Translations under genes and position numbers: made by a program
Origin: Micropterix aruncella
Taxonomy: Eukaryota; Arthropoda; Insecta; Lepidoptera; Micropterigidae
Reading direction: 5' to 3'
Length of the DNA stretch: 64,000 nucleotides
Assembly (NCBI GenBank): GCA_944548615.1
Contig: OX155966.1
Location: forward strand, 32,923,992 to 32,987,991
The notes under the pieces: model-generated
What the model was told of the DNA's origin: nothing
The model's input: only the letters and a program-made list of their open reading frames with translations
Databases searched by the model: none
In this document: in pieces, positions 42,794 to 54,972 of the stretch
How the letters are laid out: each line of letters starts with the position of its first letter
How positions within the stretch are numbered: the stretch's first letter is position 1

Positions 42794-42801
42794 GGTCTCC
42801 C

Positions 42802-43884
42802 CTATATATGAAGCTGACAATACTTGGACACGCATAGTGTATCCTTAATCCTATCCTGCTTAATAACTCTATTCGAATATTTTCCCTCACTTGCTAAAAA
42901 ATATGTACCTACAAAGTGTACCTCTCGGACGATTTGTGCGGTAGAATAAGTTAACAAACTGGCACGTTCGCGATCGTACCACACATCGTGATTATCTCTA
43001 TCCGTGATAGCAAAAAAATATGTATAAATAACTTGCGGAAATGCCCTGCATTTTCGGGAGTTTGTGCAACGGGATCCGCACCAGCGTCTGGGTAGCTACC
43101 CACCAGCGAACCAGCCAGAGAAGACCAGGAAGGAAACAGTGTTTTGAGGTACTCTTATACCTGGACTTATTCACTTTTTGGCTGTTCAGCGCTCACCACA
43201 TCTTACTAAAATACAGTCCTCATGCCTGACGTTCAGGATATCGACCAATACTAAAATAGACAGGGTGACATGATCAGCAGTATATCACCCTTTTTTGTAG
43301 AAGGGTAACTCAGATATGTCTATTTTTTTATTTTAAAAACTATTAAATTTTTAAATCGATGTTTTCATTTATAATTAATTACCTGCGTATATATTAGTGC
43401 AGTACACTATACTACAATTTCGTTTGAAATACAGGAAAAAATATACATATATTTATTCAGTATTTAGTTACTTGGCAAAAATCAAATTACAACTTTACAC
43501 TTATTCGAAAACTAATATTGTTACAACCGCTGCGTTTGTAATTGGTAAACCTAGGCTCTAACTGATACAAGTTTCGAATTTATACAACAATCCTCATCAA
43601 ATTACAGTGAGAAATATTTCAAGACATAATTTATAAATATTTTTAATATCATATCTTTCCCACGCGTCAGAAATGCACATATCATATTGAATTGCAATGG
43701 CATTCACAGAAAATTAGCCACAAGTATATTATAGCACATACAAAGCGTGAGAAATAGAAATATGAAATGACTCATCCTGCCTGCAATAAGGATTGTATTG
43801 TTAAATATATGTTTTATATTTGGAATATATTAGAAACTAAATTTAAAAACTAATTTACGTATTAAAAAATATTAGAAATATACT
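42802..43884. other. Unassigned sequence
   Basis: No gene recognised. About 43040-43180 is GC-richer, and the rest is AT-rich. Confidence 0.35.
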
Positions 43885-45543
43885 TAGCCCATCTATGCTT
43901 AAAACGACTTACTACGGACTAGCGCAATCAATAATTATTACATACGAACAACTAGGGTTGTCGACTACAGCGGGCGAGCCCGTCACCTCAGGAAGTTTCA
44001 ACGATTAGTCGTTTTATCTCCCTGGAGTGAGCGCAGAAGACTTGATAACAAAACAGTCCACCATCTAGCTACACCACAAGCCCGTAAGAAGCCAACGCCT
44101 TAACCTCGAGATAGCCAGGAGTGTTACCCGGCGGGCCTACACTCACGCCCTTACTTCCAATTGTGACCAGATTACTCCAGTCTCTCGATTGGTTACGAGT
44201 TCGAGGTCGCTTGCGCAATCCTCTCCCTTACGAAGCGGTGAAACGGTGTTTACCGAATCCATCGCGGACCACAGCGTCCTTTGCCCGGCTATTCACCCAG
44301 GATCGGGTAGCCGATGGTCGTTTCAAGAGCAGTCGCCGTAAGGTCCGCAACCACCCCCGCTCTATAGTAAACAGTTCTGCTTCCAGACTCCCCCGACTGT
44401 TAGTCAGAGTGGGAGCTAACGGGCCCATGATGAGGTGGCCACGATGACCCATGTGTTCAGGGTCGGTCACACTCACGGGTCAACACCCATCCGATGGCCT
44501 CCACGCATGGGGTGCGAACCTGGGTAGGACACTGGGTCAACCAGTCTCCCCCGGGAATCAAACCTCTGGCGCTCCTGGACGGTCTGCGCACCGAGCGGCG
44601 CAAGCCAATCGATTGTGCTCTCCGACTAACAGTCGGGGGAGTCTGGGAACTGTATTGTTTCCTATAGAGCGGGGGTGGTTGCCTACCTTACGGCGACTGC
44701 TCTTGAAATGACCATTGGCCATCCGATCCGGTTCAGAGTCGGGCAAAGGACGCCTTGGTCCGCGATAGATTCGGTGCACACCGTTTACCGTTTCGTAAGG
44801 GAGAGGACCGCGCAAGCGACCTCGAACTCGGAACCAATCGAGAGACCGGAGAAATCTGGTCACAATTGGAAGCAAGAGCGCGAGGGTCGGCCCGCCAGGT
44901 AACACTGGCTATCTCGCGGTAAGGCGTTGGCTTCTTGCGGGTTGTGACGTAGCTGGACGTTGGATTTGTTCTGTTCAAAGTCTTCTACGTTCACTGCAGG
45001 GCGACAGAACGAGAAAATCGTTAAAACGTCCTGTGGTGACGGGCTCGCCCGTTGTAGTTGACACCGCAAGTTGTTAGTCAGAGTGCACAAAATACATACG
45101 GACAGATTGGATGGGGTGGAGCGGCTAAATCAATCATTGACCCGGCAATAAAGGCCCAGAAAGCCCTCATTAGTGTTATTAATAGAAGACCGCTCCGTTT
45201 CCCATCCGACCAATTATTCAAAAACTTCAACGTAATGGACATTTCCCAGCTATACATGAGATCAGTCTTGATGTACTTCTAGAGGAATAACAGGAATGCG
45301 TCTATTAAACTTCGGGATCACGGACATGAGACTAGAAATCGATACAGACAATCGGAGCTAAAAATGAACACGACGTACGGACAAGGACATTATACATTTT
45401 TAGCTACGAGGCTTTACAATAAACTGACAATGGGCGTACAAACGACCGACGTACCTTACGCTACGTTTACAAGAGTGGTGATAACTTGTCTTTTAAATAA
45501 ATCTAGGGAAGACTGTGAAGAATTATTGAGGACTCGAGTGTGA
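43885..45543 (+). pseudogene. LINE C-terminal fragment split by a fold-back element
   Basis: Before the insertion it reads RNILSPSMLKTTYYGLAQSI-ITY. After it, from 45093, it reads YGQIGWGGAAKSIIDPAIKA and continues, with one in-frame TAG at 45280, to EELLRTRV and a TGA at 45541-45543. Removing 43947-45092 plus one 8-bp TSD joins the two in frame. The sequence is the thumb/C-terminus of the same LINE clade as 37121-41020. Its 3' UTR runs to about 46015 and ends GGGAATAAATAAATATT. Confidence 0.8.
43947..45092. mobile_element. Fold-back element with 8-bp TSD
   Basis: TACATACG lies at 43939-43946 and 45093-45100. The insert is two copies of the recurrent repeat placed start-to-start (43966-44430 minus and 44415-45063 plus), so it has inverted ends of ~470 bp bearing GACTACAGCGGGCGAGCCCG. 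An 8-bp TSD is typical of hAT and P elements. No transposase is encoded. Confidence 0.75.
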
Positions 45544-46020
45544 TCAAATATTATATCACTATTTTATATACTATCAAATTATGTGTATGAATTTATATAT
45601 AATATTAATATATATATATGGTATATACAATATATTTATATATGGTATTTATCATATTTATATGTTTTTGTATCTAATATATAAAAATTATTTATTATTT
45701 TATATAACTTACTAGATTGTCATAAATTTTTATTTAGTTTGTATAATTGTATTGATGTTTTTAATTTAAATTTATTTTTTTTTAATTTTATTCACGTATT
45801 ATATAAGACTTGCCCTCTCGCCTCAAAATGATTTACCGATATTAGTACAACCTCAACACAGGTTCATACCTAGTGAGGTGGGAAACCGATATGTCAAAAA
45901 GATGAATTTCCTTTCTAAGCTAGGTATATTATGTACACTTATTATAAAATGTTTTTGTGTTAGGATAAGGATTTCATTTTTGTAACTTGTAACTGGAATT
46001 ATGGGAATAAATAAATATTA
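45544..46020 (+). other. 3' UTR of the LINE fragment
   Basis: AT-rich, ending in an AATAAATAAATATT tail at about 46005-46020. It shares blocks with 29512-29720 on the other strand. Confidence 0.55.
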
Positions 46021-47329
46021 ACCTTTCTGATTCTGGTTCTGTCACGAACCGACAACAATCTTCAAGACTTTCGATCGTTCAATAAAAATCACATATAATT
46101 ATATTACCAACAGTATTCATGTGCAATAATTAATATTGCACAATGTAAAATGATTAATTATAATTATTATGGGGTAATGATATAATCGACAAAATTCAAT
46201 CTTGCTGGGCCGTCCGCCGCTTTACTAAGAGTGGTAAACGGTTTTTCAGTACAGGTTAATATAATTTAATTTTTAAAGCAATTCACAAACAATATTATAA
46301 TTTGCAGTTTAAAAGATCAAATAAAAATAATGTAACTATATTACTTAATCCGTTGCATTACAAGAAAATATTTCTCATATGAAAATATACTCAATTATTA
46401 AATGATATTTACTGTCCGATGCCGCCCAACTAAGCAAAGATTGTGCTTGGGCGGACACTATAAATATAGTTACTTAAATTAATGGGTGAATACGTTTGAA
46501 AAATCTAAAAGGCTAAGATGTTCTTATTTAATACATAGCAAATATGAATAATTGGATGATTACAGCAATAAAAGAAAATTAAACCACAAATAAATAGTTT
46601 AAAAAAATTTAAATTAAAACAATTTTAAAAATAGTCATAGTTTGTATAGAAATATCAAACGTGATTTTATGTCGTATATCTGTTTAAATATTTCACTGTG
46701 TGCTGCTGATCCATTGTCGATCAGGCCCCCTGCTTATATTTAAAAAAAATATTTGTTGACAAGCACTCAACGAAGGCTTCGGTCTATTTTCTTATTATTC
46801 AATTCAGCTTTCGGCGACGCGACGTCTGGAAAGTTTTAGAAAAAATAATTAATTAATGATGTATACGGCGTTGGAAACGTTTTTTAACATTCCTTTGGTC
46901 TGTAAAGTCCTAGATTTGAGATAAATTATTCATTGCTTTTTAGTGTCAGTCGTCTATCAAACAAGGTTAAACTGTATGCCTATCGTATGCCTTTATCATG
47001 TCTGCTTCCCACTTGCATCACCAGTGGGATTTGAACCTATTATTTGTCAGATAAATTCAAACTGATTAGCGATGTTGGAATGATTTTACATCAGGTTAGT
47101 CGTGTGGGAAATGTTTCAATACATTTTTTCTAACTGCCAACAACAATTTTGTTTCAGAAATAGATCCTCTGAGGCAGACTAATGTCGAAATTAAAAAAAA
47201 ACTTCTTGAAGGATCTTCTAAGCCTATATGAGGATTTGAACCCTGAACCGGAAAATACCAGAAAAACCAGGTAAAGAAACTACAGAAACGTCTATCAAAA
47301 ACCGTTTGCGGAGGAAACTATTTCGTAAC
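46021..47329. other. AT-rich sequence with a LINE 3'-end piece
   Basis: About 46400-46465 on minus reads GTCCGCCCAAGCACAATCTT with TTAGTTGGGCGGCATCGGAC, matched by 52958-53010 on plus. This is a shared 3'-UTR end. The remainder is unassigned. Confidence 0.4.
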
Positions 47330-47460
47330 TGTTATTTTATTTTATTTTTATTTTTCGGAAAACTTACAGCGTTTTATACTTAATTCTAACACATGTTATA
47401 CAAATCTAAGGCCAATTAAAAGTTTTCACAATTAAACTAAATCTTTTGTTACAGCGCAAT
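47330..47460 (-). repeat. Retroposon 3' tail
   Basis: CGGAAAACTTACAGCG and GGCCAATTAAAAGTTTTCAC are shared with 62640-62730. In minus orientation it is a 3' end with a (TAAA)n-like tail. Confidence 0.55.
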
Positions 47461-47892
47461 GAGCTATGAGAAAAATGAAGATTTAAGTAAGGGGAAAGGG
47501 ATAGGGAAGCCACATTATGAGTTATGTAGATGTATTTAAGATATAGGATGCTATATAACATACATATGACATACCTATATACATACATACACGTGCATAA
47601 AAAATTAATTAATATAAATAATACGATAAGGTAACAATAAAATGTAAAAGTATAGTTAATATAAATATATATAATATACATCACAATGTATTTATAATGT
47701 TAATAAACATAGGAACTCTTATAGAAAATATTACTGGCTAGAAATAAATACTGGCTAGAAAGCATATCATCGACCTATTGACGCGAAAGGGTATTACGGC
47801 GATACTTTTGCATTTTAATAGTTATTTCTATCAAAAAATATGTATAATAAGTTAATAGTAAAAATACCTTTTTAAAAACAAGCTTTTAATAA
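47461..47892. other. AT-rich sequence, nothing recognised
   Basis: Small hydrophobic open frames here reflect base composition. Confidence 0.35.
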
Positions 47893-48165
47893 AATGCTCT
47901 GTCCCGAGACAACCCTGGGTGCAGCAGCCATATCGTAGTGGAACTTAGAACGGGCTATAAATTATATGCTATACTAAATTTCATGACTGTGCTGTTGACC
48001 GGTGAGGAGTCTCCTCGTCGGGAGCCAACCCTGAGCGCAGCAGCTATGTCATGGTTAAACTTAGAACGGGCTATCATAATTGAATGCGTATACAAAATTC
48101 GTGTCTGTGCTGTTGACCGTTGAGGAGTCCCCTTGTCGGGGGCCAATCCTGGGTGCAGAATCAGG
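47893..48165. repeat. ~118-bp tandem repeat, 2+ units
   Basis: Unit landmarks GGTGCAGCAGC, CTTAGAACGGGCTAT, CTGTGCTGTTGACCG and GAGGAGTCTCCTCGTCGGG recur in order, with a third unit begun at about 48147. Confidence 0.75.
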
Positions 48166-48436
48166 TCATGCTAACCATAAAAATGTATTGTCATCGGAAC
48201 TGTACTAACATGTAAAATTTCAACTTCATAGGATAAGAGAAAGTGTTTCTTATTCTGCTTGCAAGCAAACTGCGATGTGTGTCACGCGGCACTGGCGCCA
48301 TCTAGCTGCATTAGTCAGAGGCCCTGAATAATAGCTAGTTTGCTCTACTGAATGGTATATAAATGAATCGCAGATGGCACGTAGTTAGGTACATAGCTGC
48401 AGTCATCGCCGAGGCGACATGTTGTCGTTGCATGCG

Positions 48437-49545
48437 TACTGTGAAAAATATTACGGTGTAATACACGAAAGTACGCATGTTTCAACAAGGATTACGTATA
48501 TAACTCGGACGTATATAACTGTGGTCCATACGTATGAAATAACATAACGCGTAACGGTGTCGGCGTGACGATAGTTACCGCGACCTTGGGACCTCGCTTC
48601 TAGTATGCAGCATGTAGTAGTATATGTACAGTTATAGTCGGAAACATGAATCATGTTGAAACTACAGTATACTGTTATTTCCGTATTGACCGTAAGAAAC
48701 ATATTGACACATATAATCCTTGTAATTCAGCAAAATTACGGTTGAAACATCGTTATCTATACTAATATTATAAAGAGGTAAAGTTTGTGACGTTGTAGGA
48801 AGTAATCTCTGGATCTACTGAACCGATTTTAAAAATTCTTTTACCAATAGAAATCCACGTTATTTGTGAGTGCCATAGGCTATATATTAATCTGAAAAAT
48901 GAAAAGACTTTTTCGTAGTAGTCGGATTTGCAAAGTAAGTGGGAGAATAAGCGGTCGAACGAAAACGTTTCTAACTAACGCTGCCTTAACGATGAGAGAT
49001 ATATGATTAAGTTCTAGAGAAAAGTTGTAGAGCTTGATAATGCCTAAAAAAAATTCGGCGACTGCATATGTCTAAATTTTATATTTGAGTCACAAAAAGT
49101 AATATTTTATATTAAAAAAATAATTTAAATCTTTTAGGTCATGTTTATTGGTCATATTATCAAAAATTATGAATTCTCATCAAAATAAGTAAATTTGTCG
49201 TCTTAAGTATTTAAAACATAAGACTTTTCCCTTTTACTGAATAAATAGTTAAAGAGATAATACGCTTATAAATAAGCCACTCACAAGTAGACACTCACAA
49301 ATAACGGTATTATAGTCAAATTGGCATGCAAATACATACATACCTACATATGCAGTAAAAATATAACCCTTCTTTTGTCAGGCAGGAAATAAATCATAGC
49401 ACTCAGTACTCACCGAACCACACTCATAATTTCATCACAGGTAAAAAGTTTTACCGCCCAACGAAGTGGGCACGGGTCAGTTAGTTTTGTATAAAACCGT
49501 AATAATAATGGTAATGTAAGAATCAATATAATATGTTTCTCGGTG
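48437..49545. mobile_element. MITE (copy 1) containing a Helitron
   Basis: The left end ACTGTGAAAAATATTACGG and the right end ATATGTTTCTCGGTG correspond to the termini of the copy at 54882-60204. The internal Helitron (48756-49484) splits GAAACATCGTTA from TTTTGTATAAAACCG, which is continuous in the other copy. Without it the MITE is about 380 bp and non-coding. Confidence 0.7.
48756..49484 (+). mobile_element. Non-autonomous Helitron
   Basis: It starts TCTATACTAATATTATAAAG after an A and ends GGGTCAGTTAG before a T, matching the TC...CTRR|T rule with insertion between A and T. The body carries the lepidopteran-type block GTAATCTCTGGATCTACTGA and GTGCCATAGGCTATATATT. No Rep/helicase frame is present. 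The empty site is confirmed by the MITE copy at 54882-60204. Confidence 0.8.
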
Positions 49546-50229
49546 CGGTAGAAAGTGACTCCCTACTTACCCAACTGAAAGACGTTTCACATCAAAAGGC
49601 ATAGGGCAATAGAATATATTTATGAGTGTTGTATGGGGACATCCAACGTGTCTGATATGTTCGAATCCAATCCGTATGGTAGTAGTGCTATGACATGAAT
49701 GCTAAAACTGAATTGTGATTTCTATCAAAACGAAGTAAGGATTAAAACGATAGGAATAATAAATATTAAGGCGTAAGGCGCTCTGAAGATTACCTCACGC
49801 TATCGTGAGCAATTTCCCAAATTGCCAACATCCTCGGCCGCGCGGCGCTCTGCTCTGCTCACCGCCTCGCAATCATTTCGAGGCGAGGAAGAATTTTTAA
49901 GCGCCTCCCTTTTCCATTTCGTCTGCTCACCGCCTCACCGCCGCCCGACCACCCGGCACAACTAATCACGGGGATTTGCGTCTGTATCAGGAATAATGTT
50001 ATGGCATCAATCTCCCCCAAAGAGGAAGCCGGATTAAAAGATCCCTTCGCGGAGTTTTCCCTGGGCGCCACGCCCACACTCTACACTAATCATCGAACCG
50101 AAGGGAGATACTAAAGAAATCATAAAAAATATAATATAATTACTCTCTCCTACAAAAATTGAAGTAGGTACCTATTTTTTAGGAAGAGGCGTATTTATGA
50201 GGTAAAATGAGCATCTATTTTAATATTAA
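49546..50229. other. Unassigned; GC-rich block at 49775-50115
   Basis: The GC-rich block has CGCCTCACCGCCGCCCGACC-type sequence and a 72-codon minus frame (49859-50077) of unknown nature. It could be a host exon or promoter. No splice or domain evidence is decisive. Confidence 0.3.
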
Positions 50230-50600
50230 AAAGAAGTAATGTTTGTAAGTTTGTAAGTTAGTATGTAGGGGATAATCTCTGAAACTACTCATCCGATTTC
50301 GATTTTTTTTAAAGGAAAGCTTTATTATCGATGAGTGCTATAGGCTATATTTAATTGTGGTAAATATTGATTTTCAATACGAAATCATAATCTTTGTAAA
50401 TCAAGTCGGAGAAATCTGGTGAGTTGCTTTATCGGCTTGCGCTGACGAAACGGTTTAATATATGTGAAAATAATATATGACAAAAAACATTGGCCTTAGA
50501 GAGATCTATAAAAAAGTCAGCGACAGCATATATCTAGCTTTTATATGTATGCTACAATAGCTGCTTTTATGTCTCAAAAAATATAAAAAAAATAAGTAAG
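50230..50600 (+). mobile_element. Second Helitron-family fragment
   Basis: GGGGATAATCTCTGAAACTA, GAGTGCTATAGGCTATATTT and GCGACAGCATATATCTAGCT parallel the body of the Helitron at 48756. Its 3' terminus was not found. Confidence 0.6.
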
Positions 50601-52285
50601 CAGTGTTTGTTGAAGACATAAGCAATAAAATAAGCAGATAATCGGCATTGAAAAGAACATAACAATTTGTTAAATAGGGTGTGATAAATAGAATAGGCGT
50701 AAACGTAAAATAACAACAAAAATAATATGTAATAAATAAATATAGTAGGTAATTTGTGTTGCAAAATAAATACCCTACATAAGTCAATGAGTTTTAAGAA
50801 TATGTTTATTGTAGTTGCCTGTGTGTTTATTGTAGTTTTAATGGTTTTACATAGTAGTTTACATGTGTATATCATATTATTTGTGTACGTCTTTTTAAAT
50901 TTAGGTACTCGCAAGTTCATTAGGTTGAACGAATTTGTATAGTTACTTGACGAACGTCGGTTGTGTATTACGCGGCAAAACGGGAATCGCATGCGCACAT
51001 CAGCCTATAAGCGATAAAGTTTTTTTCTACAGTTCGTACTCGTATTGGCGCGAGAGAACTCAGTTATTGTGAAGCCCGCTTTTAAATAACCTATTTTGTA
51101 TTTCACTTCCTATATTTATTCTTTCCCGGTCAACGTTGTATTAAATATTTAAATTTAGTCAAATCGTCGGTTTTAATATGCGAATATTTTTTCGGGTTTT
51201 ACAACGAATGTTCTGCGTCCGCCGGACGTGTTTCGCATGACTTGTACTTTGCATATTTTATGCTCTATTAGTTCAATATTATTTAATCGCATAACTTGAC
51301 TCGCGTAATTATATTTTGCACGGAATTACATTTATTTACTTACTATATATTTATTATTACTTTTTAAAAATGAATGAGCAATCTGAATGAATTAAAAAAA
51401 GATATTAGTGAAGTCACTATGATTAAATACACTACCCCAGAGCGGACATAAAATCTAGTGGGGTGTTAAAATTCATACAAATCTAATCTAATCTACTCCG
51501 CAAAAAAATGGTTGTTAAAATATTATTATTTATACCATTGGTTTTGTCAAAATCTGTTACTTTATTAAATTCACTTATTTATTTATTTATAACGTACAAT
51601 AAAAAAAATACAAGGACACGCATACTGTTGTACATGAGGAATAATTAAAAGCAAACATTAATATAGCGAAAAACATAGCTCTATGCATATAAATATGCTA
51701 GCATATCCGAATGAGGCGAGATCGCACAACCAACTAAACCTAGAAGGTCTATCTCTGACTGTGCTGTGTTACATTATATTACATTACATTTACGTCGTGT
51801 CCAATTGGTGGCTAAAAACCGCTCTTGGACGTGTCAAAATATTTGTGTTTTAAGTAGTAAGTGTCATTACTACTTTAATCTTTACGTTACATACATGTTA
51901 TACCAACTGTATGTTTGTAACTCGCGAACTGACGAAGGTGATCAATTTTCAAATATTTCTAAAACTAACAAATGTGTTGTTTTACACAAACTAAAGTAAA
52001 ATTTAAAGTAGAAAAAAAAATACTTTTTTAAAACAAAAATATATACGTAGATGCCAATGGCGAAGTAATACAACCCACGATCCAATCATCAATCTCGTTT
52101 TAAATCGATTTGCAAACGCGGTCTAGTCCTGGATTCAAGGTTAAACGAAGACATTGGGACCAGCTGAGTTTACTTTGGAGAATCCTCCATCTATAAAGAT
52201 GACGACGCTGTCGGAGAATATTACCTCACACGTCCGACGTATGACCTACATCAAAAATTGTGCACGCACGTTATTATAGGTAATA
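50601..52285. other. AT-rich sequence with short repeat tails
   Basis: No gene recognised. ACCCCAGAGCGGACATAAAA with ATCTAATCTAATCT (51440-51490) and a TTATTTATTTATTTATAACG stretch (51575-51595) look like repeat ends. Confidence 0.35.
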
Positions 52286-52740
52286 GTGGTGAAATATATT
52301 CAGGGGGTCAGGCATTTGCCCAAGCTGCGCGGGCTTAATAACGTAGCTATGCAAAATACTTCCACTTTATGGGATCCTCTGCCCACAACCCCGCCCCTCT
52401 TCATCCCTCATACATCCCTCACGTCTGTCCAATATATTATATGGAGGATGACGTCACGACAACCTCCCGGCGGTCGCGCGGAATTTTGACATATTTACGC
52501 TACGCTCGCTTTTATGGCGCCCTAAAAAAGCGGCTTTGGGAGAAATGTTGCTCAGCGCACGGGGAGAGAAATAGTGAATTGTATTTGCCTTTGATAAGCG
52601 GTTATCTGCATCGGCTGTTATAATGTCTGGAGTCCTCCAAGGCTCGAAGTAGGGACCCACACTCTTCCTCTATTACACTAACGATTTGTACAATGAGCCG
52701 AAATGTCCACACCTTCTTATGCTGATGCACGAGTTTTATT
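52286..52740 (+). pseudogene. Short LINE RT remnant
   Basis: At about 52622-52735 the frames give SGVLQGSK-GPTLFLYYTNDL and, shifted, YADA, matching 'SGVPQGSVLGPLLFLLYINDL...YADD' of an RT. The upstream part is not assignable. Confidence 0.5.
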
Positions 52741-53502
52741 TTTTTAATAAGTTTTTTTCTTGCTTTTTTATTTTTTAATATCTGTTTTTTTTATGTAATG
52801 TGCGTATTATTAATTTTTGATTATGATTATTTTAAACTGATTATTTAATATCTACCATGTTTTAAATCATTTAATTTTTTTTATTAATCATTTTACACCA
52901 GATTTTTGTTTTTTTTTTACTTTTATTATAATTTTGTACAATGTGTGTACAATATAAAATGTCCGCTCAAGCACAAACTTCACTTAGTTGGGCGACATCT
53001 GACCTATGATTTTTGTGTCTCGCGTCTGTAATTATTGTACTTCAAAATATTGATACTAAGACGGGCGATGGACAACGACCAACATCGACCTATGATAGAT
53101 AGATAGAAAGTACTCCCGAAAAGCCTCGCTGGCACGGTGAATGAAGTTCGTTAAGGAAACATGACCTGAGATTCGGTTCCTTTATTTTTTAATTATTTTA
53201 AACTTACATTTAGTGAATTTCCGCATTTGGTGATCAGATCATATTTAGTGAAAGAAAATAAGGTGGCGCCTAATTTGGTAATTTTGGTTTTAATGGTAGT
53301 TTCTATGATTTTCGGTGATTTGAAAAGCAGTTGCAAAGTTATTCAAATAAAGTTTTTTGCCTTCAAATCGTGTATATAGTTTTTTAGTTATTAGTACACA
53401 TTACTTTGAATAGCCGCTTAAGATTAAAATAATCCTTAAAATCGATACTCTCCGATAATCGATAATCGATTCTATTTAGCATCCCTTTTAATTATTTTCA
53501 AA
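52741..53502. other. AT-rich sequence, LINE 3' end at 52940-53010
   Basis: It carries the GTCCGCTCAAGCACAA...TTAGTTGGGCGACATC block shared with the minus strand at 46400-46465. The rest is unassigned. Confidence 0.4.
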
Positions 53503-54271
53503 GGGTCAGTCAAGTTGGAGTAGACATAAGCGCGATCGAATCCCAGGTATTCCAGAATTTTGTACACATTTTGTACAATTTTGTACAACAAATTTTAAAT
53601 TTTATGCAAGCCCGTGTAAGCCCGTGGGGTAAATGCAAAAAAAACGTCTATATGGAGCAGACAGATTTGTAATGGTCCAAGCACAAAAATGGTAGGTACT
53701 TGTACAAAATTAAAAATAGTTGTACAAAATTGTACAAGAACTATCATTTGTGATATTCCTCCTCTCTTGCACTTTAAATTTGGATTCACCGTCAAGCTGG
53801 AGTAGAGCGTTACGCGCTTCAAAATGCAGACTTTGCCTTCACTTAAATTACAGCCCCTGCGTTTTCTAGACTTGTAAACAATTTAAAAATAGTTTTACAA
53901 AATTGTACAAAATGAGCTCTTTATGACCAGGTCTTCGTGGATCCCTTGATGTCAATACAAAAAACCGTCAAAATGGAGCAGACGTAATTAAAACGCGTAC
54001 TGCTCGATAACGGAACTGGTACAAAATTTATTTTTTGTTGTACAAAATTGTACACAATGTGATCTTCACAGTGAAACATTCGGAGTCATCAACTGACCGT
54101 TTTGTCTGCTCAGCGTCAACCTGGATCAGAATTCTGAATTTGCCAATGTCGTGGTAACGCGGCTTGTACAAAATTTAAAATATGTTGTACAAAATTGTAC
54201 AAAATGTGTCTAAAATTCTGGGATACCTCTGGATTCGATAGCGCGTATGTCTACTACAACTTGACTGACCC
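53503..54271. mobile_element. Long-TIR element with repeated TTGTACAA units
   Basis: TIRs of ~65 bp start GGGTCAGTCAAGTTGGAGTA / GGGTCAGTCAAGTTGTAGTA. The flanks ATTTTCAAA and AATTTCAAA match at eight of nine positions, a TSD length typical of Mutator-like elements. Inside, a ~150-bp unit (GTCAASNTGGAGYAGA ... TTGTACAAAATTGTACAA) recurs about five times, at about 53511, 53648, 53785, 53968 and 54113. It is non-coding. Confidence 0.7.
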
Positions 54272-54574
54272 AATTTCAAAGGTAAACAAAGTCATATTAA
54301 ATTATGCCGACTTTTAGTAAAATAAAAAAATATTTCCATTAGATTTTTCAAGTTTTTTATATTTTTTGATATCAACTTTCAACTTTTGAAGACATACAGT
54401 GTTGGTAGAGTGAGGATACCAAAATTTTTAAATGAATACTACATGGTCAGTACAGTCAACCTTAATCTAAATTCTTATGGTTCGTTTTTGGAGAGAGAAA
54501 ATGTATTACCTTAAAACTGCGTTATTTAGTTCTCATTAGGTAGAAATTATATTTATGTTATAGGATAGTAAGTA

Positions 54575-54829
54575 AGGGGCTCTTTAGACGATCAAGCATG
54601 TTTGTCAAGCAACGCGTCGCGGGCTGGGAGGGGATTGTAAACCGCAAGAAATATGCAATTATTTTTTTAAATATTTATCAAAAATGCCTAATTTTGTAGT
54701 TTTATACCAGCGTGACTCCCTGGTATAAACTACAAAATAAGGTATTTTTGGTAAATATAAAAAAAATATATTTACATATTTACGCGACGCGATGCTTGAC
54801 AAGCATGCTTGATCGTCTAGAGAGCCCCT
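54575..54829. mobile_element. Palindromic MITE
   Basis: The arms begin AGGGGCTCTTTAGACGATCA and AGGGGCTCTCTAGACGATCA and include CGCGTCGCG. An inner palindrome (TTTATACCAG / CTGGTATAAA) makes nearly the whole 255 bp self-complementary. The TSD is unclear. Confidence 0.7.
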
Positions 54830-54972
54830 AGGAATAGAATATCAAGGGAAAGTTCTATAAATTAAATGCATTCATCTACTACACTGAGAAAATTATAACG
54901 CTGTAATAGACGAAAATACGCATGTTTTAAAAGGGATTACGTATATATCATGTACTGTGGTCCATACGTATG

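Larger units (their letters stand above)
35999..42801 (+). mobile_element. pogo/Tigger-type DNA transposon interrupted by a LINE
   Basis: Terminal inverted repeats GGGAGACCGGGGATGGTTTG then GACAC lie at 35999-36023 and, inverted, at 42777-42801. TA adjoins the right end; the left flank reads AA, so the expected TA duplication is imperfect. Internally it has one transposase gene, split by a 3.9-kb LINE. Both ends carry extra copies of a 16-bp motif contained in the TIR. Without the LINE the element is about 2.9 kb. Confidence 0.85.

Noticed and set aside
48240..48430. tRNA-like or SINE head
   Set aside because: No A-box/B-box pair or cloverleaf could be drawn with confidence.
50506..50998. 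Hydrophobic minus-strand frames
   Set aside because: AT-rich composition; no relation to a LINE ORF2 start and no partner copy, unlike 37229 and 56032.
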